A DNA stretch of 64,000 nt from Acholoe squamosa (GCA_949317995.1 OX439041.1:8010001-8074000), one strand, 5' to 3'; shown: positions 22,796 through 35,525, counted from the first letter of the stretch. Numbers and translations are program-made. The notes: generated from the sequence alone by a model not told the origin.

Positions 22796-23339
22796 TTGTA
22801 ACTGCGTAAACTTCTGAGATATGGGGGTTTGAAGTTACAGAACCGACCAAGACAATGGGGGACACAGCGGCGCCCATGGGGGTCCTTTGTGGACCCAGTG
22901 ACACATGAAAGCCTCCCCTCAAACAATTGCAGAGTTAGGCAGATGCTACTGGCCCCAGTCAGTCTGGAGGTGCTTTTCCAAGATTTGCTACAAATAGCCT
23001 GGCTGCACCTCCTAGAGGGCAGAACACCAAGAACCGCTCCAGAGGTAACATCTCCAGTCATCTCCTGCTACCTGCTATACCACTGCACTATGGTGAAACT
23101 ATGCTAGACAGGCATTGGTTTCCATCATTAGTGGCCAGAGGGTATCTTCCTCAAGACATCCACCAGAGGGTAAAGTTATTCATTATTACATTATTCCTCT
23201 AAGCAGCAGGTCAGGAGCTAGGTGTGGGAACCCACCTAGAACTATGCTGGACATTGTATTATTATTACCTCACAGGTGGAGTGGAACTGAACATTATACT
23301 CTATGAACTATTGTATATTTACTGTATGTACAAATTACC

Positions 23340-23490
23340 TACATACTAACTACTGTATGATTGATATTTCTTACATGTTGCCTAAAGCTGAATAAACCAG
23401 TGATAACTGGAAATAACACTATTTATAAGAGCCTGTTGGAGTTACACTATATACCACTAGTCATATGATATTTCTCATATGACACTACGC
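23340..23490 (+). repeat. Dispersed repeat shared with the foldback loop
   Basis: Matches the inverse complement of 6378-6525. It contains gctgaataaaccagtg (AATAAA) and ends in tagtcatatgatatttctca. Confidence 0.7.
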
Positions 23491-23558
23491 CTGCAGTCAG
23501 GGTGACAATGGTTGCTTGGTGTTGCATCACAAAACTTGCCACTCCCACAGCACATCAG

Positions 23559-23786
23559 TGACGTCACGTGACGTCAACTACGTCACATGTGATGTCATGG
23601 CTACCTATGGGCAAAACTGAAACCATAATAGAGTTGCAACGGTCGCTGCACTCCCGGCCGCTAACGCGTTAGAGGGAGTATACATAAGGTACTTTCCGAA
23701 AGTGCCCATGTGGGCTGATACCCCTATAAAGCCCCAAGGGACTAGCCCTCAGGTCTCAGACTCCTACAAGACACTCCAGGTTAAGG
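23559..23786 (+). promoter_or_regulatory. Possible promoter: CRE cluster, TATA box, splice donor
   Basis: Two perfect CRE sites TGACGTCA (23559-23566, 23569-23576) are followed by two half-matching sites (TACGTCAC 23579, TGATGTCA 23590). A CTATAAAG box lies at 23724-23731, and a donor-like AAG|GTAAAT at about 23785. No downstream exon is identified. It could equally be the promoter of a mobile element. Confidence 0.4.
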
Positions 23787-23829
23787 TAAATACTATAAGC
23801 TACTTCTTCTTGGTTGGTGTTTTCGGAGC

Positions 23830-24048
23830 TAGGGAAGATGTACACACATAATTACATTGTGTCTTTATGAAGTACACACACAGTTACATTGTTTCTTTAT
23901 GAGGTACACACACACACAGTTACCGAATGGGTGCTTATGAGGTACTCTGATGTTAGCCTTGTCAGGTACACAGACACAGTTACACTGTACCTTCCTTTGA
24001 GGTACACACACAGTTACACACAGAGTCCTTATGATGTACACACACACA
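23830..24048 (+). repeat. ttatgaggtacacac minisatellite
   Basis: About seven units of the same repeat as at 20594, with cacagttaca spacers. It ends exactly where the satellite arm of the second foldback-related element starts (24049). Confidence 0.75.
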
Positions 24049-24440
24049 CATAGAGGACTTGATCTTAGATATACTCCACACAGTGTGTTTGCAAACTGAG
24101 GACTTAGCCAAAACAGAGTGTGTATGCAAACTGAGGACACACAGTATATGTATGCAAACTGAGGAAATGGCCACACAGTATGTGTTGTTAAACTCTATGT
24201 GTTGGAGTTACTATTAAAGATGAGTTCTGATAATTGTTTGTAAAGGAAATGGTAGAGAGGATATAGTAAGGTGACTAATGATAGTGAGAAGATAACAGTT
24301 ATAGATGATAGAAACAGGTATCTAACAGTGTATGCAAATAGAGGACATTAGTACACCATGTGGGCAAATACAGGACCTGGTTAACGATAAGGTTCATAAA
24401 GTGTGTGTATACAAACTAATGAAGTGAGCATCTGCAAAAA
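24049..24440 (+). repeat. Satellite remnants, left arm of copy 2
   Basis: About three diverged half-units of the 81-bp satellite (gaggacttgatcttagatat, then gcaaactgaggac) at 24049-24180. Weaker ones (gcaaatagaggacattagta) lie at 24330-24440, around a non-satellite stretch. Confidence 0.75.
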
Positions 24441-25819
24441 GAAAACTAGTGTATACCTACTCTCAGCAAACCGATGACATATCCAAAATTAGATTTTCAT
24501 TGTAAAGGGAGTCCTTGTGATAGGGTTCCCCTTGGGAGTGAGTGGATATAGGAGGAACTGCAGAAGAGAAAACATTTAGATGGCTCTGATGTACTGTACA
24601 AAATTTTCTTCTGAACCTAAAACCAACATTAAGGTAATATACAGTCAAAAACACAGAAAAATAATCATGCAACTTTTGAGAAGATATGCATAAACAACTG
24701 CTGTATGTTTTCTCTGCTCTACTCTCTGACAGCTCTAATGTAGGAAGGACAAAGACATATTTATGTCAGTCCTCCCCCTGGCTTATGGGGTCTTTAGTCA
24801 GTCCTCACCATGTACTGTGGGGTCCCTCCCCACTTCAAAGCTTTTGCACTGCAGGTATTGGTATACAATTTGCCTGTTTCTGTGACCCAATTAACCCAAG
24901 GTTCTGGTCACATTAATTAAGGTATTGGCTCTATATGACAGGAATAAAAACATACATACATCACTTTTCATGTAACTCATAGACCCAAAGTCTGCTCTCA
25001 ATCAACATTCTCATTTTTTTTTTAGTTTTCATTAACTGACATATTATTGGATTGTAATACTCAAGTGTACATTAATTCAGATGAGAAAAGGGCCAGAAAT
25101 TGAATTCACTATTGTTGTATGAATGTGGACCACAAGAATTGAATTGTTATTAGACATTGGTGCATGCAGGTAAATATCTATAATGTTCCCTCGATACAGA
25201 CACATTTTTGGTTCATATACCTTCTGCTGCTGATATGTGGGATCCTTGTTCAGTCACCACCCTGGAGTGTGGGGTCCTGTCATTTTAGTGCACATGTTGG
25301 TGATATCACTGATATCATGAAATTGGTACATCAATATAGATCAATATAAATTTGTGTAAAAAGGGGTAGGCAGTTGCATGGATAAGGATATGTATTTTTT
25401 AAACATGACTAGTATCTAATTTGTTGGGAGATCATACAGGTACTATGTCAAAAATGACTTTCATCAAGCACTTAAGTCTTTTGACTTGCACAACTTCTAT
25501 TATAGCAGGGACCCTAATACATGCTGGGATATCATGTGTGCAATTATGCACACAGAACTAAATAAGACCTGTCCCATTAAGATCATGAGAATTAGACAAT
25601 ACAGACACCTTCCTGGTTCATACACCTTCTGCTCCTGGGATGTGGGATCCTTGTTCAGTCACCACCCTGGAGTGTGGGGTCCTGCCATTTTGGTTACACT
25701 ATATATAAAAATGGGTTGCTAGATCGCTGGTTAGAAATGTTCAATTTGTAACTGCTTCAGAGTGGGGTACCCTTCTCCCGGCACCCTATCACCACCTCCC
25801 GGCCTCCTACCACCTCCCT

Positions 25820-26060
25820 GTGCCTAAGTCTATTCAAATACTACATCTACCATTATACAACACTTTATGAATTATATGGTCAGACTAAATAGGCTAGGAT
25901 TTTATACTATAGAAAGTGGAATTTTGCACTGATTTTTCACACACACAGCACAAGTCTCTTAAGGTCAATTGGGGACATTTTGTTGACACACTTAAACAGT
26001 CATAACCCTTCTTTGAAAAGCCTCAGCATGTTAATCATTCTGAATTTAGTATGTGTGGCC
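25820..26060 (+). repeat. Block R, first of four copies
   Basis: The block starts gtgcctaagtctattcaaat and includes ggggacattttgttgacaca, a motif of the foldback terminal domain. Further copies begin at 27180, 28877 and 30236. Spacings of about 1,360 and 1,697 bp alternate, as expected if two copies lie in each 3.06-kb unit. Confidence 0.85.
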
Positions 26061-26329
26061 ACTAAAGTGATAGGGCTAATTGTGTCTTTTTCTTCCCTTT
26101 TCTGAGTAAAGGCTAGATGATCATTACATAAATGTTGAGATACTGAAAGTGAAAAATGAATAGCCAGGTCAATATAGAGGTGCAGTAAACATAGTCACGT
26201 CATGTACTTAACTACAACCTAGTACAGAATGTAACAGATAATAACTTGCTCTGATTAACACAGAGTATAATATTTCTGTAGATGAAGCTATATAGTTTCC
26301 CCTTCTGTTATACACACTGCACGAGATAT

Positions 26330-26930
26330 GGGCTTTACAAAATGTAAAGGTCGCATTTCTGTGTAAAGATTGTGCTCAGAATTTACATGCTATTTACCTG
26401 GCCTTTACATTGAACGATATTTACATACATTTAATTTGTTTGTAAATCTCAAGTAAAAGTGATGTAAATATGTGCAATTGTCACCAAAGTTTGCATTGCA
26501 TTTTCCATTGGTTTACACCCTTAGTAATGATGATGTGATGGTAGTGTAAATATGTGTAATTGTCACCAAAATATGTATTACTTTACTATGGAATTACACT
26601 CTTTGTAAAGCTGATTTAAAGGTGATGTAAATACATGCACTGGCATTTGCGTTCCTTTACCTTGCTAATGATAGTGTAAAGGTAATGAGAATATGTGTAA
26701 TTCTCGCCAGAGTTTGCAATGAATTTACCGTTTGCTCACACTCTTCAAAATTCTGCTGTAAAAGTGATATAAATATGTGTAATTTTCAATAGAATTTGCA
26801 TTGCTTTCACCAATGGGGTACACCCTACCAAATGCTAGTGTAAAAATATTGTAAATATGTGTAATTCTCAACAGAATGCACAATGTATTTACAGTGTATT
26901 TAATCTGTTCATGATCTTCATGCAAAAATA
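26330..26930 (+). repeat. GTAAATATGTGTAATT minisatellite
   Basis: About seven diverged units of roughly 80 bp each contain gtaaatatgtgtaattctca, then a ttgcattgctttacc-like segment and a tacaccctt...aatg block. A near-identical copy is at 29388-29990. No stable reading frame. Confidence 0.8.
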
Positions 26931-27357
26931 CAGTGTCATTACCAAATTTTGAGCAATTGATTTATTCCTATTACATCAAGCTCTTGCAGATAGAGGGGGG
27001 GGGGGTTTGCTGCTGCTTAAGTTTCATTATTTTCCCAAGTGTTTCCCCTATCTTCTCCCAGTCACTCCCTCATTTCTCTTGGCTGCCCATCACTTTCTCC
27101 TGGTCTCTGCTCACCTCCCCCAGCCTCCCTCACCTTCTCCTGGCACCCTATCACCACCTCCAGGCCTCCTATCACCTCCCTGTGCCTAAGTCTATTCAAA
27201 TACTACATCTACCATTATACAACACTTAATGAGTTATATGGTCAACCTAAATAGGCTAGGATTTTATACTATAGAAAGTGGAATTTTGCGCTGATTTTTC
27301 ACACACAGCACAAGTCTCTTAAGGTCAAATTGGGGACATTTTGTTGACACACTAGAA

Positions 27358-27885
27358 ATCATGTTTATAACCATTTTTCAAGGTCATCGCTGATGCCCAA
27401 GCCCATAGCCTCCCTTTTTTCACTGCTGAAATATTGTTCAGCAGTGATATGTCAAATGATAAAACAAAGTTGACTGTATAAATTCTGCTGCATGGGAAGA
27501 GGAGGTGTGGCCATGTCCTCAGTTTGCCTCCACACACTGTGTGGAGGATATCTAAGACAAAGTCTTCTATTATAACACACATTGTATGGCTTTGTCCTCA
27601 GTTTGCCTACACATACTGCATGGAGTATATTTTAGACTAAGTCCCCAGTTTGCCTGTACACATGCTGTGTCTCAGACCAAGTCCTCTTTTTGCATAGACA
27701 CACTGTGGGGCCATGTCCCCAATTTGTCTACACACAGTGTGTGGATCTTAGCTAATACCACATCCTCTTTTGGCATACACTATGTGGCCATGTCCTCAGT
27801 TTGCATACACTCACTGTGTGGAGTGCAGTCTATAAGAAAAGTTTTTCCCCTTGCAGGACATAAGGTCCTGCAGATCTCATTATTC
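27358..27885 (-). repeat. Terminal-domain fragment plus satellite at the duplication junction
   Basis: Begins with the copy-1 terminal-domain sequence (tagaaatcatg.ttataacc, compare 9945). It then has about four satellite dimers (27510-27830) oriented like the right arms, and finally unique sequence with a ttgcaggacataaggtcctgcag palindromic patch. Confidence 0.75.
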
Positions 27886-30414
27886 CCCACTTCAAAGCTT
27901 CAGCACTGCAGGTATTGGTATACAATTTGCCTGTTTCTGTGACCCAATTAACCCAAGGTTCTGGTCACATTAATTAAGGTATTGGCTCTATATGACAGGA
28001 ATAAAAACATACATACATCACTTTTCATGTTACTCATAGACCCAAAGTCTGCTCTCAATCAACATTCTCATTTTTTTTTAGTTTTCATTAACTGACATAT
28101 TATTGGATTGTAATACTCAAGTGTACATTAATTCAGATGAGAAAAGGGCCAGAAATTGAATTCACTATTGTTGTATGAATGTGGACCACAAGAATTGAAT
28201 TGTTATTAGACATTGGTGCATGCAGGTAAATATCTATAATGTTCCCTCGATACAGACACATTTTTGGTTCATATACCTTCTGCTGCTGATATGTGGGATC
28301 CTTGTTCAGTCACCACCCTGGAGTGTGGGGTCCTGTCATTTTAGTGCACATGTTGGTGATATCACTGATATCATGGAATTGGTACATCAATATAGATCTA
28401 TATAAATTTGTGTAAAAAGGGGTAGGCAGTTGCATGGATAAGGATATGTATTTTTTAAACATGACTAGTATCTAATTTGTTGGGAGATCATACAGGTACT
28501 ATGTCAAAAATGATTTTCATCAAGCACTTAAGTCTTTTGACTTGCACAACTTCTATTATAGCAGGGACCCTAATACATGCTGGGATATCATGTGCACAAT
28601 TATGCACACAGAACTAAATAAGACCTGTCCCATTAAGATCATGAGAATTAGACAATACAGACACCTTCCTGGTTCATACACCTTCTGCTCCCGGGATGTG
28701 GGATCCTTGTTCAGTCACCACCCTGGAGTGTGGGGTCCTGCCATTTTGGTTACACTATATATAAAAATGGGTTGCTAGATCGCTGGTTAGAAATGTTCAA
28801 TTTGTAACTGCTTCAGAGTGGGGTATACCCTTCTCCCGGCACCCTATCACCACCTCCCGGCCTCCTACCACCTCCCTGTGCCTAAGTCTATTCAAATACT
28901 ACATCTACCATTATACAACACTTTATGAATTATATGGTCAGACTAAATAGGCTAGGATTTTATACTATAGAAAGTGGAATTTTGCACTGATTTTTCACAC
29001 ACACAGCACAAGTCTCTTAAGGTCAATTGGGGACATTTTGTTGACACACTCAAACAGTCATAACCCTTCTTTGAAAAGCCTCAGCATGTTAATCATTCTG
29101 AATTTAGTATGTGTGGCCACTAAAGTGATAGGGCTAATTGTGTCTTTTTCTTCCCTTTTCTGAGTAAAGGCTAGATAATCATTACAAAAATGTTGAGATA
29201 CTGAAAGTGAAAAATGAATAGCCAGGTCAATATAGAGGTGCAGTAAACATAGTCACGTCATGTACTTAACTACAACCTAGTGCAGAATGTAACAGATAAT
29301 AACTCGCTCTGATTACACAGAGTATAATATTTCTGTAGATGAAGCTATATAGTTTCCCCTTCTGTTATACACACTGCACGAGATATGGGCTTTACAAAAT
29401 GTAAAGGTCGCATTTCTGTGTAAAGATTGTGCTCAGAATTTACATACTATTTACCTGGCCTTTACATTGAACGATATTTACATACATTTAATTTGTTTGT
29501 AAATCTCAAGTAAAAGTTATGTAAATATGTGCAATTGTCACCAAAGTTTGCATTGCATTTTCCATTGGTTTACACCCTTAGTAATGATGATGTGATGGTA
29601 GTGTAAATATGTGTAATTGTCACCAAAATATGTATTACTTTACTATGGAATTACACTCTTTGTAAAGCTGATTTAAAGGTGATGTAAATACATGCACTGG
29701 CATTTGCGTTCCTTTACCTTGCTAATGATGGTGTAAAGGTAATGAGAATATGTGTAATTCTCGCCAGAGTTTGCAATGAATTTACCGTTTGCTCACACTC
29801 TTCAAAATTCTGCTGTAAAAGTGATATAAATATGTGTAATTTTCAATAGAATTTGCATTGCTTTCACCAATGGGGTACACCCTACCAAATGCTAGTGTAA
29901 AAATATTGTAAATATGTGTAATTCTCAACAGAATGCACAATGTATTTACAGTGTATTTAATCTGTTCATGATCTTCATGCAAAAATACAGTGTCATTACC
30001 AAATTTTGAGCAATTGATTTATTCCTATTACATCAAGCTCTTGCAGATAGGGGGGGGGGGTTGCTGCTGCTTAAGTTTCATCATTTTCCCAAGTGTTTCC
30101 CCTATCTTCTCCTAGTCACTCCCTCATTTCTCTTGGCTGCCCATCACTATCTCCTGGTCTCTGCTCACCTCCCCCAGCCTCCCTCACCTTCTCCTGGCAC
30201 CCTATCACCACCTCCAGGCCTCCTATCACCTCCCTGTGCCTAAGTCTATTTAAATACTACATCTACCATTATACAACACTTAATGAGTTATATGGTCAGC
30301 CTAAATAGGCTAGGATTTTATACTATAGAAAGTGGAATTTTGCGCTGATTTTTCACACACAGCACAAGTCTCTTAAGGTCAAATTGGGGACATTTTGTTG
30401 ACACACTTAAACAG
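27886..30414 (+). repeat. 3.06-kb tandem duplication, second copy
   Basis: Contains every sub-element of the first copy in the same order, including the empty TTAA site (29266-29269), the minisatellite (29388-29990) and two R blocks (28877, 30236). The few differences point to a recent duplication. Confidence 0.92.
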
Positions 30415-30559
30415 ACATAACCCTTCTTTGAAAAGCCTCAGCATGTTAATCATTCTGAATTTAGTATGTGCTGAGCTGCAGTATCATATGAGCAAGTGGC
30501 TAATTAGTGTGCTAGGTTGCAGTGCATGTGTTCACCTTTAGGAGAGGTCCTACTCTGAC

Positions 30560-31860
30560 AAGGTGCGGGGAGAGACCACACTGTGTGGAGTGTATCTTAG
30601 ACCAAGTCCTCTATTTGCCTACACACACTGTGTGGCCATGTCTTCAGTTTGCCTACACCAACTTTGTGCAGTGTATCTAATGCCATGTCCTCTATTTGCA
30701 TACAGACACTGTGTGGGAATGTCCTCAGTTTGCCTACACACACTGTGTGGAATGAATCTAAGACCAAGTCCTCTATTTGCCATCACACACAGTGTGATCA
30801 TGTCCTCAGTTTGCCTACACACTGTATGGAGTGTATCTAAGGCCAAGTCCTCTATTTGCCTACACACACTGTGTGGTCATGTCCTCAGTTTGCCTACACA
30901 CAGTGTGTGGAGTGTATCTAAGACCAAGTCCTCTATTTGCATACACACACTGTGTGGAGTGTATCTTAGACCAAGTCCTCTATTTGCATACACACACTGT
31001 GTGGTCATGTCCTCAGTTTGCCTACACACACTGTGTGGATTGTATCTTAGACCAAGTCCTCTATTTGCATACACACACTGTGTGGAGTATATCTAAGGCC
31101 AAGTCCTCTACTTGCCTACACACACTGTGTGGTCATGTCCTCAGCTTGCCTACACACAGTGTGTGGAGTGTATCTAAGGCCAAGTCCTCTATTTGCCAAC
31201 ACACACAGTGTGGTCATGTCCTCAGTTTGCCTACACACACTGTGTGGAGTGTATCTAAGACCAAGTCCTCTATTTGCATACACAAACTGTGTGGAGTATA
31301 TCTAAGGCCAAGTCCTCTATTTGCCTACACACACTGTGTGGTCATGTCCTCAGTTTGCCTACACACACTGTGTGGAGTGTATCTAAGACCAAGTCCTCTA
31401 TTTGCATACACACACTGTGTGGAGTATATCTAAGGCCAAGTCCTCTATTTGCCTACACACACTGTGTGGTCATGTCCTCGGCTTTCCTACACACAGTGTG
31501 TGAAGTGTATCTAAGACTATATCCTCTATTTGCATATACACACTGTGTGGAGTGTATCTTAGACCAAGTTCTCTATTTGCCTACACACACTGTGTGGCCA
31601 TGTCCTCAGTTTGCCTACACACACTGTGTGGAGTGAATCTACGACCAAGTCCTCTATTTGCCAACACACGCAGTGTGGTCATGTCCTCAGTTTGCCTACA
31701 CACACTGTGTAGAGTGTATCTAAGACCAAGTCCTCTATTTGCATACTCATTCTGTGTACTAATGTCCTCAGTTTGCCTACACACACTGTGTGGAGTGTAT
31801 CTAAGCCAAGTCCTCTATTTGCATACACACAATGTGTGGTCATGTCCTTGGTTTGCCTAA
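30560..31860 (-). repeat. 81-bp dimeric satellite, right arm of copy 2
   Basis: About 16 dimers with the same two half-units and orientation as 7485-9410. Some dimers lack the 34-bp half, giving consecutive long halves (for example around 30930-30990). Open frames up to 200 codons on the plus strand are satellite translations. Confidence 0.9.
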
Positions 31861-32559
31861 ACACTTTGTGGAGTTTGAGTCCTCAATTCGTTTGAGCACA
31901 CAGCTAGAAAATGATGTCTTGTCCTTGTTTTAATGTGTCTATTCTTCGTAAATGGACTGAATGCTCTTGTATAGGGGTAGAAAAGTATCAAGACCTCAGT
32001 TTGTTTACACTCTTTGCATTTAACCATACCCAAGGGAAAGTCCCTTAGGCCTCAGTTTGCAAGCACACACTGTGAAGTCATGTCCTCACTTTGTAGACAC
32101 ACAGGGTCTATTAAGGAAATTCCTCAGTTTGCAGGCACACAGATTCAATGTCTGGCTCAAATTTGTGACAATTTTTATGCAAATACACTGGATTAATCCC
32201 TAAGAGGTCAAAAATGGCAATAAAACTAATTAGGCAATACACCCAGATCACTGGGTGAACTAGGGACACACAGATCTCTCAGTGTGCAAAACAAATTGGG
32301 GACTTTTACACACAGGCAAAAATTCACAAAAAATAGCTCTTACTTTTTACACACAGCACAAGTTGCTCCGGGCCAAATTGGGGACATTTTGTTGACACAC
32401 TAGAAATCATGTTCATAACCATTTTTCAAGGTCATTTGTGATACCCAAACCCATTGCCCCCCTTTTCTCAAGGTCATGCGAAGTGAGCCGTCCCCGGTTC
32501 GCAAGATGTCCCCAGTTTGTAGGTGTGTGTTCCCATGTCCCCAATTTGCTGGTTACACC
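31861..32559 (-). repeat. Terminal domain of foldback copy 2, right side
   Basis: Aligns with 9411-10105 almost throughout and ends in the same tttgctggttacacc. It is followed by actcacac, as in copy 1, but here leads into the gaggtac minisatellite instead of a long (AC)n tract. Confidence 0.85.
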
Positions 32560-32584
32560 AACTCACACAGTTTCACAGTGTGTC

Positions 32585-32720
32585 CTTAAGAGGTACTTTG
32601 AAAGCACCTTATGAGGTACCTGAAAAGTACCTCATAAGGCCATCCTCATAAGGTGCTTCTCTCCCCGTAAATGGAGGTACCTCATAAGGGTACCTCACAC
32701 GGAATTTACCTCACAAGGAC
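32585..32720. repeat. Palindromic gaggtacctcataagg repeat
   Basis: Repeated ccttatgaggtac and gtacctcataagg units in both orientations, related to the arrays at 20594 and 23830. Confidence 0.65.
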
Positions 32721-33600
32721 CAATTGTGGGGATGTGTGTGTGTATTTGTGTGTATACACCCTTTATTTATCATAGTTATAATAGAACCGTATTCCCATAG
32801 TGTCCCTGATATATGGTACCCCTGTGTATGTAAGATGCACCGATGCTGTAAAATGAATGCTGTCGAACTCCCTCCTCCCAAAGTTGAACGGTCAGATACA
32901 GCATGTATAACAGCAAAATTATAATCATTCCACTTTAAGTCAGTTCCCACCCTGTACTCTTTCATCTAATAGTAATAGGTCCGCTCTCAGAATAACAAAC
33001 ACACACTCATTTCAGTCCTCCTCCTGGCTTATATGGTCTTCATTCAGTCCCCACCCTGAACTATGGGGTCCTTCCCCAAATCAAGGCTCCCACTGCAGCA
33101 ACCTATATACAAAGTTCATTTCTATGGCTTGATTTAATGATGGTTCTATTCATACTCATTAAGGTATTAACTATGGAGCATAGAAAAAATTGGGCATCAA
33201 CCAAACAATATGGTGGCCTCCTTGTGCATGTGTGTGGTGGCTACCTGGGGGGGGGCAGATGACCTAGTTGAGACTATGCAGGCCCGCCCCCTATGTGAGT
33301 CCCATTGTAGCACACACCTAAGTAGCAGAACCGCTACACACATATACCGTTATTATAACTAGTACCAAGATAATTATAACACCCTTATGTGTACCCTCAA
33401 CCTTCCACATAAATCAGCTACCTTATATTGGTAATATGTCCCTCTTACAATGACTCTTTACTTATAAGCTTCACCTCCCATTCAGAGTGAGATATGGAGA
33501 TATGACCAAGGAACCCAATGATTGATCTTAACACCACCTTTCTAGTATCTTGCTTGTAAGTCTATGTCACTTGTATATGGCCCTTGTGGAACGGGTCTCA
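32721..33600. other. Unassigned sequence with one dispersed repeat
   Basis: 33010-33180 is a diverged relative of 24750-24950 (tcagtcctcctcctggctta, then ggggtccttcccca). No gene is supported. Confidence 0.45.
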
Positions 33601-33942
33601 GTTGTATCGTGTTCTGAAACACCTAAAGTTATAGTCTACAACTGAGATATGACTAGAGAGACATAATAACGGTTGCAGTTGTAAGTTTAGAGGCCTGCAT
33701 TTTTAGAAACAGACATTTAATGTTCATTATCATGTCTGGCTTCTGAAACACCCCACAGAGGGAGTGGATGCCGTAAAACCTCCCAGTGGGATGTTTCAGA
33801 AGCCGGACTTAATAATGAACATTCAATAGCTGTTTCTAAAACTGTTGTCCTCTAAACTTAGAACTGCAACCATTATTATCTCTGACCAGTCATATCTCAG
33901 TTGTAAACTATAACTTTAGATGTTTCAGAACGAGATACAACT
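33601..33942. mobile_element. 342-bp palindromic (snap-back) element
   Basis: Two arms of about 160 bp are inverse complements with modest divergence. The outer part is gttctgaaacacctaaagtt and the inner part ggcttctgaaacaccccac / gtgggatgtttcagaagcc. The loop is about 20 bp. It is almost entirely palindromic, so it can have no coding role, and fits a foldback MITE. Confidence 0.8.
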
Positions 33943-35090
33943 TAAGTTATAACTACAGTTATAAATACTAATGACTGGTCTGTGACCAGTAGCTGCTGTT
34001 TCTAGAGGCCTATCTGTGTGGACCTATTTTGTACACATCAAACCAGAAATATTCTGTTTTCAGGGGAGAAAAAAAACTCCTGTGTCTTCTGCATGTTGAT
34101 TATAAATCATGCTTTTTTTTTACTGGTTAACATTTTTTTTGAGACCGTCAAATCAAGGAATTAATTCATTTGGGATATGGTTTGGTTGAGGTCACTCTTA
34201 AATCAGTCATAACTTTTACAGTTTACAACAGGTCACTGCTACAGTGCAGTCACTATAGTTGTTCATTATAGTAGGTTATTGGGGGCAATCAGTAGCTAAT
34301 CTTGCAGCTATTGTTAGGGTGACTGGAGGGTCGTGCCGTCCTCCCCCCTCAGTCACCCTGTTGCACCATATACACATTTTGACTACTCCCCCCACCCTCT
34401 GCATACATGTATACTGTACCATCATGTTTAAGTGCCCCTGTGCTTATAGATTTGGAGAGGTCATCAACCCAGGCGCTGATTCGAGACAGGTGGTTATTTG
34501 AGAGAGGCGCTTATATATTTGAGCGAATTTAATTATATGCTGGGATATAATTTAATATTTCTCTGTTCCATGTGGATTTACTTCACAAAGAATCTGTGCA
34601 TGAATAATCCAAATTAGTACACGAAATTTAGAATGGCCCAATATTAATTGAAATGGTGCAGTTTATCATTGGAACTTGTATTTCTTTTGTTCATAAACCA
34701 TTTGAGAATCGTGTACAAAATGATCATGGTTTTGACTTGAAATATATTGTCCATTAAATTAGCTTTCCAATGGTATATGAGTTATACATATCAATTCAGT
34801 AGTAGTTGTACATAATAAACTCCTATTGTCCTTGGATTCCAAACTCATCCATTCATGTCCAAGCAAACCCGGCGCTTATACAGGACCTGTTGCTTATTTA
34901 TTTCAGGAAGGTATATCCCTGGTGCTTATATGAGGCTTATAAAGAAAAGTATGACTCACTGGATGAACTAGAACATTTATGTAGGCCTGACAGTGACAGA
35001 ATTCCCCCTGAAATATGACATGTAAAGAAGGGGTTTCACAGAAATTACACTGGTTTCCTGCCTCCTAAAATTGAAACTATCACCAGAGTT
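33943..35090. other. Unassigned sequence with ggcgctta motifs
   Basis: Scattered gcgcttat(a/t) motifs near 34462-34530 and 34868-34945 look like a decayed low-complexity element. No gene. Confidence 0.4.
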
Positions 35091-35520
35091 ATAGTAGATG
35101 TTACAGTCTACAACTGGTTCAGTCATAAGTGGGAACTTACAACCACTCTATGTTTCACAATAACATTAGCTATAGCACTAATCTTAAGCTATAAACTAGG
35201 TAACATAATAATCTTGGTTTAGAAACACCTGCAGTTTTAAGCCTTCGGACACTATTAAAGCTGCAATAACATTTACCTACAACTGGTTATAGACATTATT
35301 TCCTTCTGAAACACCCCACTGGGCTTCCCTCAGATTCCTGGTGGCAGTTGCTAAACCATTAGAAGTCATTTCTCTCAGAGGTGTACTTCCAAATACGGAA
35401 GGCATTCATCTTTGGTAGTCTCTAGTGCATTTCCAATTGCACTTCCCAACAGAAGTGGTCCAGAAGTGGTTAGTAACAAACTTAAAATTAGTGCTGTAGC
35501 TAATGTTATTGTGAAACTGA
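35091..35520. mobile_element. TIR element related to the 33.6-kb palindrome
   Basis: The segment tttcacaataacattagcta at 35153 is the inverse complement of 35496-35519, with the pairing extending about 50 bp. Internal gtctacaact and tctgaaacaccccac blocks are shared with 33601-33942. Confidence 0.6.
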
Positions 35521-35525
35521 CAGTT

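Larger units (their letters stand above)
24829..27357 (+). repeat. 3.06-kb tandem duplication, first copy
   Basis: Near-identical to 27886-30414, with an offset of about 3,054-3,057 bp. Only scattered substitutions and 1-3 bp indels separate them. It contains a gtgggatccttgttcagtca repeat (25237, 25638), the dispersed repeat with an empty TTAA site (26208), a GTAAATATGTGTAATT minisatellite (26330-26930) and two copies of a 180-240-bp block (25820 and 27180). Confidence 0.92.
24049..32559. mobile_element. Second foldback-related element, enlarged and lacking its left end
   Basis: Right side: satellite array 30560-31860, the same terminal domain as copy 1 (31861-32559) and the same end tttgctggttacacc. 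Left side: satellite in the opposite orientation (24049-24180, 24330-24440), but without the GGTGTAACC terminal block. The middle holds a 3.06-kb tandem duplication (24829-30414) with another satellite block (27510-27830) at the junction. The gaggtac-type minisatellite flanks both sides. No transposase frame is seen. Confidence 0.7.

Noticed and set aside
22740-23107. Overlapping frames of 92 and 97 codons
   Set aside because: No domain, no splice support, and open on both strands; moderate GC content explains them.
22741-23490. Solo LTR (TATA and AATAAA nearby)
   Set aside because: The AATAAA lies upstream of the TATA-like box rather than downstream, and no TG...CA ends with a target duplication were found.
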